This document shows positions 16,307 to 25,191 of a stretch of 64,000 nucleotides of DNA, one piece after another. Numbering within the stretch: position 1 is the first letter of the stretch; every line of letters begins with the position of its first letter. The position numbers and the translations under genes were made by a program. The stretch covers positions 1-64,000 of the forward strand of contig JAEURX010000036.1 in the NCBI GenBank assembly GCA_016788885.1, given 5' to 3'. The DNA comes from Nitrospira sp. GTDB lineage: Bacteria > Nitrospirota > Nitrospiria > Nitrospirales > Nitrospiraceae. A model generated the notes under the pieces. It saw nothing but the letters and a program-made list of their open reading frames with translations, made no database searches and was not told the origin of the DNA.

Positions 16307-16873
16307 CTACCAGTGGCGAAAAGGACCGGAGTCAAGATGCACGAACTTGCCGCGCGGATAGTAACCGACCCCGCCACAACCAAGGCGTAACGCAACCTCG
16401 CGCAGGGTCCTCAACGACACACCCGGGATTTGTACATCCATGGCTTGGCCGGACACGTGGTAACTATGGCGCGCGGCGCGGGTGCCCATTTTGATGAGCT
16501 GTTCATTGTATTCGGGAGAACGGTATCCTGAGACGATATACACATCGCGTCGTCCGCCGATCCGCTGCTGCACCAAATTCACGAACTCGATAAGCTGGAC
16601 ATCCATTGTTCTGGATTCGTTCGTGTGGTGACACCGCAGAAGGTGATTCAGATCGCGGAGTGCCTCTTGATCGTACACACCATTCTCATCCCGATACCTC
16701 ACCGACAGCCGTTCGTCAGTATGCAGGTTGTACAGACTGAGACGTCCATCAGGAAGTCGTGACGCCCACGCACCGGAGGGCAACGCCAGTTTTGCCACCG
16801 CCAACGCCGCGCCAGCGGCCACCGTACGAAATAGACTCCGCCGAGTCCAGAGAGACGGTGTATGCACTGACAT
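16307..16873 (-). CDS. YcbK/DUF882-type peptidoglycan peptidase, Tat-exported
   Basis: The 188-residue protein starts with a twin-arginine signal (TRRSLFRTVAAGAALAVAKL). The mature part belongs to the YcbK/DUF882 branch of the M15-like peptidases: SLYNLHTDERLSVRYRDENG, then VYIVSGYRSPEYNEQL and the metal-binding segment SYHVSGQAMDVQIPG, ending with GKFVHLDSGP. The His, Asp and His ligands expected for zinc are present. Members such as MepK cut cross-links in the cell wall. The ATG at 16873 has AAGGAG seven bases upstream; a TTG directly before it opens the frame further but is not needed. Confidence 0.9.
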   Translation of the reverse strand: MSVHTPSLWTRRSLFRTVAAGAALAVAKLALPSGAWASRLPDGRLSLYNLHTDERLSVRYRDENGVYDQEALRDLNHLLRCHHTNESRTMDVQLIEFVNLVQQRIGGRRDVYIVSGYRSPEYNEQLIKMGTRAARHSYHVSGQAMDVQIPGVSLRTLREVALRLGCGGVGYYPRGKFVHLDSGPFRHW

Positions 16874-17185
16874 CAATACACTCCTTGAGGGAACTACTGT
16901 ACGTGCCTAGGGGCATTCGCACGCACATCACTGGGCAAATCTTTCGGCCAACGCCTACATCGTGCGTGTCACAGATGGCTCACGCGGACTACGTAACAGG
17001 ACGGGCCGACGCTTAACGAACTGACGAGACCTCGGAAGGACCGAGTCAGCAGATACTGGAAGTCTCTACTACTTAACAAATACCGCGGCAGTGGTCAACC
17101 CATTTACGCTTGAGACCACCGCATGGACAGTGTTTCGTCGCCCCCATCGCAACGCCGCCCGATGGTTCACCATCGCCGAACGCCG
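16874..17185. other. Non-coding gap upstream of the peptidase gene
   Basis: The gap lies between the starts of the minus-strand peptidase gene and the end of the regulator gene. No convincing gene, hairpin or promoter pair is visible; a TACAGT on the minus strand before the peptidase has no good -35. Confidence 0.4.
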
Positions 17186-18598
17186 TCAGTGCTCCGTCAT
17201 CGACGCGCGAGTCGACAAGCTGGGAAACCGACGCGCTTCGAGACTTCGTTCCATTCCGTATTGACGCAACCGTCGATAGAGCGTGGAGCGACTGATCCCC
17301 AACTCCTGTGCGGCTCGACTCAAATTGCCCTGCGACAGCGTAAAGGCCTTCAGAATCAAATCCGTCTCGATCCGTTGCTGGTTGACCTTCAAGGAGATTG
17401 AGCCGTCATCCTGACGCGGTGCCTGGCGCGGCAAATCCAGGTCTGCCGGGGCGACATGGGTCCCCTCCGCCATCACGACTGCACGACCAACTCGATTGGA
17501 TAATTCCCGCACATTGCCAGGCCAGGAATAGGCCTGCAGCGTGTCCAGCGCCTCGCGCGTAAAGCCGTAGATCCGCTTGTTATAGCGTGCCGCCGCTTGG
17601 CGCAGAAACGACATGGCAATGAGCGAGACATCCTCGCCACGCTCACGCAACGGGGGAAGATTGATATGCACGACCCCAAGCCGGTAATAGAGATCTTCTC
17701 GAAAGGTGCCCTTCTCGATCGCTTCTTTGAGGTTCACATTCGTCGCGGCAATAATGCGCACGTTCATCTCGATCGGCTGGTGTCCGCCGACCCGCTCGAA
17801 GGTATGATCCTGGAGAAACCGCAGCAATTTGACTTGCAAGGTATTGGGCAACTCACCAACTTCATCGAGAAATAGCGTGCCGCCTTGAGCAAATTCGACC
17901 TTGCCCTTCTTCTGTCCCACCGCGCCCGTCAATGCACCCCGCTCATACCCGAACAATTCCGACTCGAGCAGACTTTCCGGAATCGCCCCGCAATTGATCG
18001 GGACAAACGGTCCCTGACGACGAAGCCCCCGCTCATGGATTGCGCGCGCGGTCAGCTCTTTTCCCGTCCCGCTTTCGCCGGTGATGAGAATCGGCGCATC
18101 GTTCGTCGAGACCTTCCGAATCGCTTCATAGATGCGATGAATGCTGGGACTGGTCCCGAGCATGCCACTGAACTCCTCATGCCCGGTTCCCGTGATCGCG
18201 CCACGCGCGTCCTGCTCCAAATCGGCAATTCTGGCCACACGACACACGAGTGGCTTCAGCACGGTCAAATCGAGCGGCTTGGTCAAGATCTCGCACGCGC
18301 CGTGTTGAATCGCTTGGACGGCAAGACTTCGCTCCGTTGTCGCTGTATACACGATAATTTTTCCAGTATGCCCGGCCTGCCGAAGTTGTTGCAGCATCAC
18401 GACGCCATCCTCGCTTGGCGAGGTCGACGACGTATCCAGGTCCAGCAAAATGACCATCGGTGCCCGCTCATGAACGTGCCGGATGGTCTGCGCATTCCAC
18501 CCGGACAGGCATACCTCAAACTCCTCCTCCAACAGGGCTCGCAAGGCAGACGCAATCAACTCATCATGCTCCACGACAAATACCGTAGGTTTCGCCAC
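17186..18598 (-). CDS. NtrC-type response regulator with AAA+ and Fis domains; altered GAFTGA loop
   Basis: The 470-residue protein has a receiver (residues 1-125; acidic pair in EHDE, candidate phospho-Asp in VILLDLDTS, Lys in ILTKPLD), a central AAA+ domain (about 150-385; Walker A GESGTGKELTARA, Walker B GTLFLDEVGEL, arginine finger region FREDLYYRLGVV) and a Fis-type HTH (LSRAAQELGISRSTLYRRLR). It resembles NtrC-like regulators such as the PrsR group linked to exopolysaccharide genes. The loop that touches sigma-54 reads GALTGA, with Leu for Phe. A GTG at 18598 behind AAAGGAG gives the best start; the frame is open to 18658. A degenerate receiver is encoded just upstream. Confidence 0.9.
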   Translation of the reverse strand: MAKPTVFVVEHDELIASALRALLEEEFEVCLSGWNAQTIRHVHERAPMVILLDLDTSSTSPSEDGVVMLQQLRQAGHTGKIIVYTATTERSLAVQAIQHGACEILTKPLDLTVLKPLVCRVARIADLEQDARGAITGTGHEEFSGMLGTSPSIHRIYEAIRKVSTNDAPILITGESGTGKELTARAIHERGLRRQGPFVPINCGAIPESLLESELFGYERGALTGAVGQKKGKVEFAQGGTLFLDEVGELPNTLQVKLLRFLQDHTFERVGGHQPIEMNVRIIAATNVNLKEAIEKGTFREDLYYRLGVVHINLPPLRERGEDVSLIAMSFLRQAAARYNKRIYGFTREALDTLQAYSWPGNVRELSNRVGRAVVMAEGTHVAPADLDLPRQAPRQDDGSISLKVNQQRIETDLILKAFTLSQGNLSRAAQELGISRSTLYRRLRQYGMERSLEARRFPSLSTRASMTEH

Positions 18599-18702
18599 GA
18601 TTCGGCTCCTTTCAGAAGGTGGGACGGAGGACGCCGGCTCTTGGGGCCCTCTACGCACTGCCTTCGATCTGGTGGTTCAATACGGTGTGACTTGACGGTA
18701 CG

Positions 18703-19092
18703 CTACGGGAGCGTCGCCGGTGGATCGAGCGAGTCACACATGAACACGTCTGCGCCGAAAGCCGTCGCAAATCTCGGTGCGGATCCGGCGGATCGGACAA
18801 TCGACGGTTCCATGATCGCGATAATGGGCACCTGCGGGCAGGTCGTCTTGAGACGCGGAACCGTGGTGTGGAGCGGCGCGGGAGTCGAGGAGAAGCCGAC
18901 GACGATGAGATCAGGACGGAGTTCCTTCAGATTCTGTTCCAACGGATGAACCGTCGAGGTCATGGTGGCCTGGTAGCCATGGAGTGCGAACCAGTCCGCA
19001 CACCGATACCCTTTGCTCACATCATCATACACGACTGCGACCGTAGGCCGTTTCCCTACGCGTGCGTTCGGTCTCCCGTTCGGTTGCACCAT
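18703..19092 (-). CDS. Degenerate response-regulator receiver-like protein
   Basis: This 129-residue protein has the layout of a stand-alone receiver: VAVVYDDVSKGYRCADWFA with an aspartate pair, then LKELRPDLIVVGFSSTPAP and QVPIIAIMEPS. At the spot where the phospho-accepting Asp should stand (PDLVLLD in normal receivers) it has Gly (PDLIVVG), and the conserved Lys near the end is not evident. It is therefore probably not phosphorylated and may act by protein contact. I start at the ATG at 19092 behind a GGGGGG run; a GTG at 19104 is also possible. The NtrC-type regulator follows on the same strand about 100 bp later, so a joint role is likely. Confidence 0.65.
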   Translation of the reverse strand: MVQPNGRPNARVGKRPTVAVVYDDVSKGYRCADWFALHGYQATMTSTVHPLEQNLKELRPDLIVVGFSSTPAPLHTTVPRLKTTCPQVPIIAIMEPSIVRSAGSAPRFATAFGADVFMCDSLDPPATLP

Positions 19093-19116
19093 ATGTCCCC
19101 CCACATTGTGATCGAT

Positions 19117-19359
19117 TTACGTAACATTTCGAACATCTGTGAGTTGCGTCAATCGACGCTCCATCTGCGGCCCCCACCAGGCCACATCCTGTAGCATGGC
19201 GGCTTCGAGAGGACTCAGCTGAGCCAGGATTTCCAGCCATCCCCGGCGAAAGTCGCCGGTGCGCGGGTCCACGCATGATCGTTCATGCACATGGCGTTCA
19301 CGCACTGCCTCGTACACTGCCAACAAGGTAGAGGCACCTGTGACCCAGGGCTTCGACAT
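19117..19359 (-). CDS. Possible small protein of unknown function
   Basis: An 80-codon frame lies between the NarL-type regulator and the degenerate receiver on the same strand. The codon choice (G/C in many third positions) and the helical segment WLEILAQLSPLEAAMLQDVA look coding. No ribosome site precedes the ATG, so the true start is uncertain. It resembles no family I can name. The remaining sequence up to 19480 holds nothing I can identify. Confidence 0.35.
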   Translation of the reverse strand: MSKPWVTGASTLLAVYEAVRERHVHERSCVDPRTGDFRRGWLEILAQLSPLEAAMLQDVAWWGPQMERRLTQLTDVRNVT

Positions 19360-19480
19360 GGAGGTGAGAATAGGCTTGAACGGAGTGGGAGGCTATCGCT
19401 GCGGGACCTATTTCTGTGTCACAAAACTACAACGCTCATCGTCATGGTTGGTACGACAGATTCGTAGACTTCCCGAACGG

Positions 19481-20143
19481 TCACACGACCAGGCCATGTT
19501 GCAGGGCATAGCGGGTCAATTCGGCATTGTTCTTCAGACTCATCTTGTCCAGAATTCTCGCCCGATAGGTGCTGATCGTGGTGACGCTGAGATGAATGCT
19601 TTCGGCGATATCACTGACGGTCTGGCCAGACGCAATCAGGCAGAGCACCTCATATTCCCGATCCGACAGGCGCTCGTGAGGCAGCTTATCCACACCGGTT
19701 CTGACCGTCAATGCAAGGGCTTCTCCCACCGACGCGCTGACATATTGTCCCCCTGCCATGACCTTTTTCGCCGCATGCACCAATTCCTCCGGGGCACTTG
19801 CCTTGGTAAGATACCCGGCGGCACCGGCCTTGAACATGCGAATCGCATATTGATCTTCGGGGTGCATGCTCAGAATCAGAACCGGGAGCGTCGGCGCCAA
19901 CTGCTTCAGCTCCTTCAACACTTCTGGACCACTCCGCCCCGGCATACTGATGTCCATCACGACGAGATCGTAGGGCTGTTCGCGTACGTGATCCAGCATT
20001 TCTTGAGCATTGCCGCACTCGGCCATGCTGGCCCCCTCAAATCCTTCTTCAAGAATGTCCTTCACTCCGCGCCGAAACGAGGGGTGATCATCGACGACCA
20101 AAATTCGTACGGTCGCTGCTGTTCGCATCGTACCTTCCATCAT
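19481..20143 (-). CDS. NarL/FixJ-type response regulator
   Basis: The 220-residue protein has a receiver domain (ILVVDDHPSFRRG; phospho-Asp in DLVVMDISMPGRSG; Lys in GYLTKASAPEEL) and a LuxR-type HTH (LSDREYEVLCLIASGQTVSD, then VTTISTYRARILDKM). The ATG is preceded by GGAAGGA and lies 14 bp after the stop of the histidine kinase, so the two form a two-component pair. DNA targets are not evident from the window. Confidence 0.95.
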   Translation of the reverse strand: MMEGTMRTAATVRILVVDDHPSFRRGVKDILEEGFEGASMAECGNAQEMLDHVREQPYDLVVMDISMPGRSGPEVLKELKQLAPTLPVLILSMHPEDQYAIRMFKAGAAGYLTKASAPEELVHAAKKVMAGGQYVSASVGEALALTVRTGVDKLPHERLSDREYEVLCLIASGQTVSDIAESIHLSVTTISTYRARILDKMSLKNNAELTRYALQHGLVV

Positions 20144-20157
20144 GTCACCATCCTTCC

Positions 20158-23100
20158 CTATCGAGGCAATTGCAGGACGATCGTCGTCCCGTTGCCTTCC
20201 TGTGTTTCGATCTGTACGTCTCCACCGAGAAGCCCGGCGCGCTCCCGCATGCCCAAGAGACCAAACGATCTGGCGTCGGTCAGGCGATCCTGGGGAATTC
20301 CTCGTCCATTGTCACGCACCCGCAAGACTAACCCCGCTCCCTGGTCTTCCAGGCACACCTGCACCTCGGTCGCCTGCGCATGCCGGGTCACGTTGGTCAG
20401 CGCCTCCTGACAAATCCGGAAGACGGCCGTCGCCTGTTCAGGATCAACTCGCAGATCTTCGTGACTGACCGTGCAGTGACAGACGATGCCCGTGCGTCGC
20501 TGAAAATCCCGGCATTGCCATTCGATCGCCGCGACCAACCCCAAATCGTCTAACACGCCCGGACGCAATTCGGCCACAATCCGTTGCACCGAGGTGATGG
20601 TGCTATCGACCTGCTCCTTCATCCCGCGAATTTTTTCATCGACTCTGGCGCGATCGCCGGGAATGAGGCGCTCCCCCAACAACCCGCCAAGGCGTGACAA
20701 ATCAATCTTGAGACACGTCAGGCCCACGCCTAATTCATCATGCAACTCGCGCGCGATTCGTCCGCGCTCTTCTTCACGGATGCCCTCCATCCGTCCTGAG
20801 AGTTTCCGCAACCGCCGCAGGGAATCCTGCAACTGCGCTTCCGCCCGCTTGCGATCCGTCGTATCCTTGAAGACCACCACCGCACCAACAATCTCCCGGC
20901 GTTCCCACATGGGCGTACTGACATATTCCACAGGAAAACTCGTGCCGTCTTTCCGCCAAAACATGCCGTCCACCTGCTCTCGAATCTCCCCTGCCGTAAC
21001 CGTTTCCAGAATCGGACAGCGTAAGTCCCTCAACGGACGCGCACCGGTATCTGGAGGAAACACATACGAGTCCATGGAGCGGCCGATCAAGTCCTCTGCT
21101 TCGACTCCAAACATTTTCGCCGCCGCCGGGTTAACAAAGGTAAAACACCCGCTCCGATCCACACCGTAGATCCCTTCTCCGGCGGAATTCAAGACAACTT
21201 GATTGTGATAGTGAAGCCGGTCGAGTTGCTCCTCCGCGGACCGTCGTTCGCTGATATCGCGCAGGATCATGGTGAAAAACAGGTCGGACTTCCCTTTCCA
21301 CGATGTCACGCTCAACTCCAGGGGAAACTCCGCTCCCGCTTTCCGGAGGCCGACGAGTTCCAGCGTTTTGCTCGTCGAGTGCACGCGCTCCAATAATCGA
21401 ACGCGCTGCACGTTGCGCTCCAGTTCCTCGTGATACCGCTCTGGAATAATCACCGTGACCGGTTGACCGATGATTTCTTCGGCTGAATATCCGAAGGTCG
21501 CCTCGGCGCCTTTGTTCCAGAATGCCACCTTCATCAGCGCATTGACCAAGACAATGGCGTCCGTGGTCGATTGCACAATCGAGCGCAATCGCTCTTCACT
21601 GACGCGAAGTGCGTCTTCAATTCGGCGACGCTCGGTGACATCTCGAATAATTCCCAACACGCCGACGACGCGGCCCTGACGCATCTGCGGCGTGCCCACG
21701 AATTCTCCGGTTACGTACCCACCCTGCTTCGTGCTGATTTGCATCGAGCAGGTCAAGGGTGTTCCACGCTCGACGATCGCCTGCAGCACATCCTGACAAA
21801 ACCCTGCGTCGTCGGGGTGGAGCAACGCGACAAGCGGTTCGCCGATCCATTGCGAACGCGACCAGTTCGTGACCGTTTCAAACGCCGGGTTCAGGGAGGT
21901 CATGGTCGCCTCGGTCGAGAGGGTGAAAATAATATCGCGTGCACCTTCCACCAGACTACGAAACCGATACTCCGATTCAAAGAGCGCATCCTGAGCGCGC
22001 TTCAACCACGTAATGTCATGGAAGACCAGCACGGTCCCGCGCAACACCCCCGCATCGTCTCTGATCGGCCTGGCATTGATGCTGATCCAGCGACCGGGCA
22101 CGCCTTGCGAAGCCCGCAAATAGGCCTCCAACCAATCGACCTTCTCCCCGCGCATCGCGCGCGCCAACGGCCATTCATTCCGCGAAAACGGAGTCACCGT
22201 GTCCCCATGAAAAAATTCATACCGTTCCGCCCACTCGGTCGGAGGGAGCAGGCCTGGCGCGAACCCGAGAATACTTTCCACGGCCGGGTTCGCGACCAGG
22301 AGTTGCCCTTCGGCATCCGTCACCACCACGCCGTCCCCCATGCTTCGCAGAACCGAGTTGACGATTCTGGTCTGCTCGTTCAGGGCCTGTTCCGACCGTT
22401 CCAGCGCCTCGGCCCGTTCCCGCAACGCCCGCTCCGCCTCCGCGATTCCAGCCGACTGCGTCCGGACGGCATCTTCATAGACGTGCAGCAACTGTTCGGC
22501 CACGGCCAGTCTCGACTGATGGCGCAACCCAGCAGCGCGTTCGGATGGCCCCATCGCCGGCGACATCACGGTCCCCTCCGTGCCAGCCTCACCTGGGGAG
22601 GCCTCGTCGAATGCCAGCAAGGAGGTTTTGAGACTGAGTGCAAGGGATTTGCAGAGAGAGGCCGTCTCACGAGGGACTGGAATTTTCGAGAACAAAATGA
22701 CCGCGAATAAATCATGTGACGGCAACATGCCGCCAAAACACAAGACGGATTTGACGCCGTACTTCACGACGAAACCTTCCTGCACCGGCACATAGGGACT
22801 GCCCACCGCATCGGGGACATAGAACACGTTGTACGTCTTCTCTTCCAGATCGACGAGCCACTCCCCCTCCGGCGTGACATCGAACGCCGTCGAAACGCCG
22901 AACTGATGCAGCAACTGGGAAAACATCGGGAACTGTTTGACGAAATCTGCGCTGACCATCGGAATCACTCGATACCGGTGTGACCGCTCCACGTGATTCC
23001 ACGTGGCTTCTTCACCGGCCGAGGCTACCAATGTAAAACACTTCATGTCGGGGGAGGGGACAATCCCACCAAGTTTTTCACGCGCCAGTTGCTGCATCGC

Positions 23101-23310
23101 CGGTTCAAGCCGGCTGTAGGAGATGGTTTTAAAGCAACGGACCAGCACGCACTCGCGCGCCCCCGTCTCTTCGTTGCCCAGGTGGGTGAAAAGGTAGTCC
23201 ACAGCGCGGGAGGCCGCCTGCTGCAGGGAATTCGATTGTTCACCCAGCTGACGCAAAACAGCCGAGCATTCAGTCACTTCCAACAGCGAGAAGCGAGCCA
23301 GACTATACAC
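20158..23310 (-). CDS. Multi-PAS sensor histidine kinase (HisKA_3 type)
   Basis: The 1050-residue kinase has an N-terminal region of about 240 residues with GAF-like features but no clear family, a coiled linker (AEAERALRERAEALERSEQA), then four PAS domains (roughly 310-435, 445-565, 575-690 and 700-825). The catalytic end is of the NarX/DegS kind: ERGRIARELHDELGVGLT with the phospho-His near 850, N-box around LTNVTRHAQAT, and DNGRGIPQ and GLLGMRERAGLLGG for ATP binding. No membrane helix is obvious, so sensing is likely cytoplasmic. The GTG start has GAGGG upstream. The partner regulator follows directly. Confidence 0.93.
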   Translation of the reverse strand: MYSLARFSLLEVTECSAVLRQLGEQSNSLQQAASRAVDYLFTHLGNEETGARECVLVRCFKTISYSRLEPAMQQLAREKLGGIVPSPDMKCFTLVASAGEEATWNHVERSHRYRVIPMVSADFVKQFPMFSQLLHQFGVSTAFDVTPEGEWLVDLEEKTYNVFYVPDAVGSPYVPVQEGFVVKYGVKSVLCFGGMLPSHDLFAVILFSKIPVPRETASLCKSLALSLKTSLLAFDEASPGEAGTEGTVMSPAMGPSERAAGLRHQSRLAVAEQLLHVYEDAVRTQSAGIAEAERALRERAEALERSEQALNEQTRIVNSVLRSMGDGVVVTDAEGQLLVANPAVESILGFAPGLLPPTEWAERYEFFHGDTVTPFSRNEWPLARAMRGEKVDWLEAYLRASQGVPGRWISINARPIRDDAGVLRGTVLVFHDITWLKRAQDALFESEYRFRSLVEGARDIIFTLSTEATMTSLNPAFETVTNWSRSQWIGEPLVALLHPDDAGFCQDVLQAIVERGTPLTCSMQISTKQGGYVTGEFVGTPQMRQGRVVGVLGIIRDVTERRRIEDALRVSEERLRSIVQSTTDAIVLVNALMKVAFWNKGAEATFGYSAEEIIGQPVTVIIPERYHEELERNVQRVRLLERVHSTSKTLELVGLRKAGAEFPLELSVTSWKGKSDLFFTMILRDISERRSAEEQLDRLHYHNQVVLNSAGEGIYGVDRSGCFTFVNPAAAKMFGVEAEDLIGRSMDSYVFPPDTGARPLRDLRCPILETVTAGEIREQVDGMFWRKDGTSFPVEYVSTPMWERREIVGAVVVFKDTTDRKRAEAQLQDSLRRLRKLSGRMEGIREEERGRIARELHDELGVGLTCLKIDLSRLGGLLGERLIPGDRARVDEKIRGMKEQVDSTITSVQRIVAELRPGVLDDLGLVAAIEWQCRDFQRRTGIVCHCTVSHEDLRVDPEQATAVFRICQEALTNVTRHAQATEVQVCLEDQGAGLVLRVRDNGRGIPQDRLTDARSFGLLGMRERAGLLGGDVQIETQEGNGTTIVLQLPR

Positions 23311-23567
23311 AGGCGAGCCCTCAGGTGAACGATGGGGGATGATGCGATCAACGCGCTACTGGGTGACGCGCGTCGGGAGATGCCGGGTCGAGAGGGAAGG
23401 CGCGTACCTGCAGCACAATGCCTTGCAACGCGAGGCGTGACACGAGACTTGCGGCGAGTCTAGTGAAGGGAGAGGACCTTGTCAAGCCGTGCACTCGGGC
23501 AGAATCCGGCTCGACACAGGCATCTGAGGCTGATGGTGCCCCCTAGCCAATGCGGCAAGGGACCAGA

Positions 23568-23993
23568 TCACGACCGCGATGACGCCTTCTGCGCGAGGGC
23601 CTGCGACAGGAGCTGCACATCGGATGGATACGTCAGTCGCCGCAACGCCTCCTCACGTTCGACCCATTCCACTTCCTCAACTTCCCCGTCAGGCACACCA
23701 CCGCGCTCCAACGGAACCATCTTGAACCAGACGACCGTCTTACGGAATCGCCGTCCTTCCCGTTGAAACCAATACTCTGTCGTCGAAAGATCTGCTTCGA
23801 TCCGACAACACCAACCGGTCTCTTCCATAACCTCACGCACTGCCGCTTGTGCGGGAGTTTCTCCGGCATCCAGCCGGCCCTTCGGAAAGGACCAGACAGG
23901 CCGACCCTTGATGTCAGACACCCGGATCAAGAGGACCTCCTGTGGTCGCAAGACCACTCCACCAGCCGATCGAATCCACCCTGCTTCGGGCAT
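23568..23993 (-). CDS. NUDIX hydrolase
   Basis: The 141-residue protein has the Nudix box in GRLDAGETPAQAAVREVMEE followed by TGW, matching the Gx5Ex7REUxEExGU pattern. Members hydrolyse nucleoside diphosphates linked to another moiety; the bis-phosphate (Ap4A or diadenosine-type) branch is suggested by SFPKGRLD, but the substrate is not fixed. A GAAGGAG site lies before the ATG. It ends before the long gap that separates it from the kinase and may be transcribed with the SDR gene only by read-through. Confidence 0.9.
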   Translation of the reverse strand: MPEAGWIRSAGGVVLRPQEVLLIRVSDIKGRPVWSFPKGRLDAGETPAQAAVREVMEETGWCCRIEADLSTTEYWFQREGRRFRKTVVWFKMVPLERGGVPDGEVEEVEWVEREEALRRLTYPSDVQLLSQALAQKASSRS

Positions 23994-24027
23994 CTCAGCT
24001 CCTTCTCACCCGTGCACTATGATGCAC

Positions 24028-24885
24028 TCATGCGCGGTGCGGAATCCCCATGAACCACGCCAGGAGCCGATCCTGCACGCGATCAGGCAATATGTGTTTC
24101 AAGAAGGCTCTGAGCCGCGCGTCCTTGCCGACCAGATATCGTGACCGCGGCCGCGACGCCGTCAACGCACGAGCGACAACCTGCGCCACTGCGTCTGCAG
24201 GAATCGCTCGTGCGGCTGCCCCGGCCATCACCTCCTGCATACGACGCAGCGGCTGCGCATAGAGCGCGAGTGACTCCGGCGCAACTCCACCGAGCGTACG
24301 CGTGGCCGACATCGTGGCCCGTTGCCAGATTTGCGACTGAATCGCACCGGGTTCGACCAGCGAGACCGCAATACCCCACGGTGCCAACTCCAGCCGCAAC
24401 GCATCACTCATCGCCTCCAGCGCAAATTTCGATCCGCAATAGGCTCCAAGAAACGGCGTGGCCGCCACGCCTGCAATCGAACTGATGTTCACGATGCGAC
24501 CCTGCGCCAGTCGCAACGACGGAAGCAACACTTGAGTGACGGCCAGCGCGCCGATGACATTGACCTCGAATTGCGTGCGCACCTCGGCAAGAGGCAACAG
24601 TTCCAGCGGCCCAGCGACTGAAATTCCCGCGTTATTCACAAGCCCGGCCAGGCCGGATTCGGATGTGCCTTCGCAAATCGCTCGTCCTGCCTCGGCCACG
24701 GACGTCGGATCGGTGACATCCAGCGTCACGACACGAAGCCGCGCAGATGCCGCACGAACCAATCTCTCTCCATCCGCCTTGCTGCGCACACCAGCCCAGA
24801 CCGTAAATCCCTGTTGATCCAGATACCTCGCGCATGCGGCCCCGATTCCTGATGATGCACCCGTGATCACGACCGCTCCCCGCAC
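24028..24885 (-). CDS. Short-chain dehydrogenase/reductase
   Basis: The 285-residue oxidoreductase has the classical SDR motifs: VVITGASSGIGAACA for NAD(P) binding, LVNNAGISVAG, and the catalytic Ser/Tyr/Lys set in IVNISSIAG and GAYCGSKFALEAMSDALRLE. The length and the C-terminal extension fit retinol-dehydrogenase-like SDRs of wide substrate range. A GTG at 24885 behind AAGGGGGG gives the natural start; the frame is open to 24987. Substrate cannot be told from sequence or context. Confidence 0.9.
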   Translation of the reverse strand: MRGAVVITGASSGIGAACARYLDQQGFTVWAGVRSKADGERLVRAASARLRVVTLDVTDPTSVAEAGRAICEGTSESGLAGLVNNAGISVAGPLELLPLAEVRTQFEVNVIGALAVTQVLLPSLRLAQGRIVNISSIAGVAATPFLGAYCGSKFALEAMSDALRLELAPWGIAVSLVEPGAIQSQIWQRATMSATRTLGGVAPESLALYAQPLRRMQEVMAGAAARAIPADAVAQVVARALTASRPRSRYLVGKDARLRAFLKHILPDRVQDRLLAWFMGIPHRA

Positions 24886-25157
24886 TCCCTGCCCCCCCTT
24901 CACAAGCCAACGGATGGAATCGATACGACCATCCTGAATACAGGCGTCTCCTGCACAACATCCACGGATAGCGCTCCAGATTATCATGCACGCGAGGCAA
25001 GAGGCACCATCCTCTGCGACAGCTCATCCCTTCACGCAATTCAGTAAGGGATTCCCGGAGCAGAAAAAGAATTCAATGTTTCCGGCTGCTTGTCCTGCTC
25101 ATCACGAGAGACTCTCGCACGCATCAGAACAGATAACACGAGCGCGAGGGAGCTGAT

Positions 25158-25185
25158 TTGACAATCGACTATCCTGATCTAGACT
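25158..25185 (+). promoter_or_regulatory. Sigma-70 promoter ending six bases before a start codon
   Basis: TTGACA (25158-25163) is a perfect -35. TAGACT (25180-25185) follows after 16 bp (4 of 6 to TATAAT). The ATG at 25192 coincides with the expected transcription start, and no ribosome site precedes it, so a leaderless mRNA is predicted. Confidence 0.55.
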
Positions 25186-25191
25186 TGACTC

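Noticed and set aside
16072-16395. A 107-codon minus-strand frame reading into the M15-like peptidase gene
   Set aside because: It overlaps the well-supported peptidase in another frame and matches no family.
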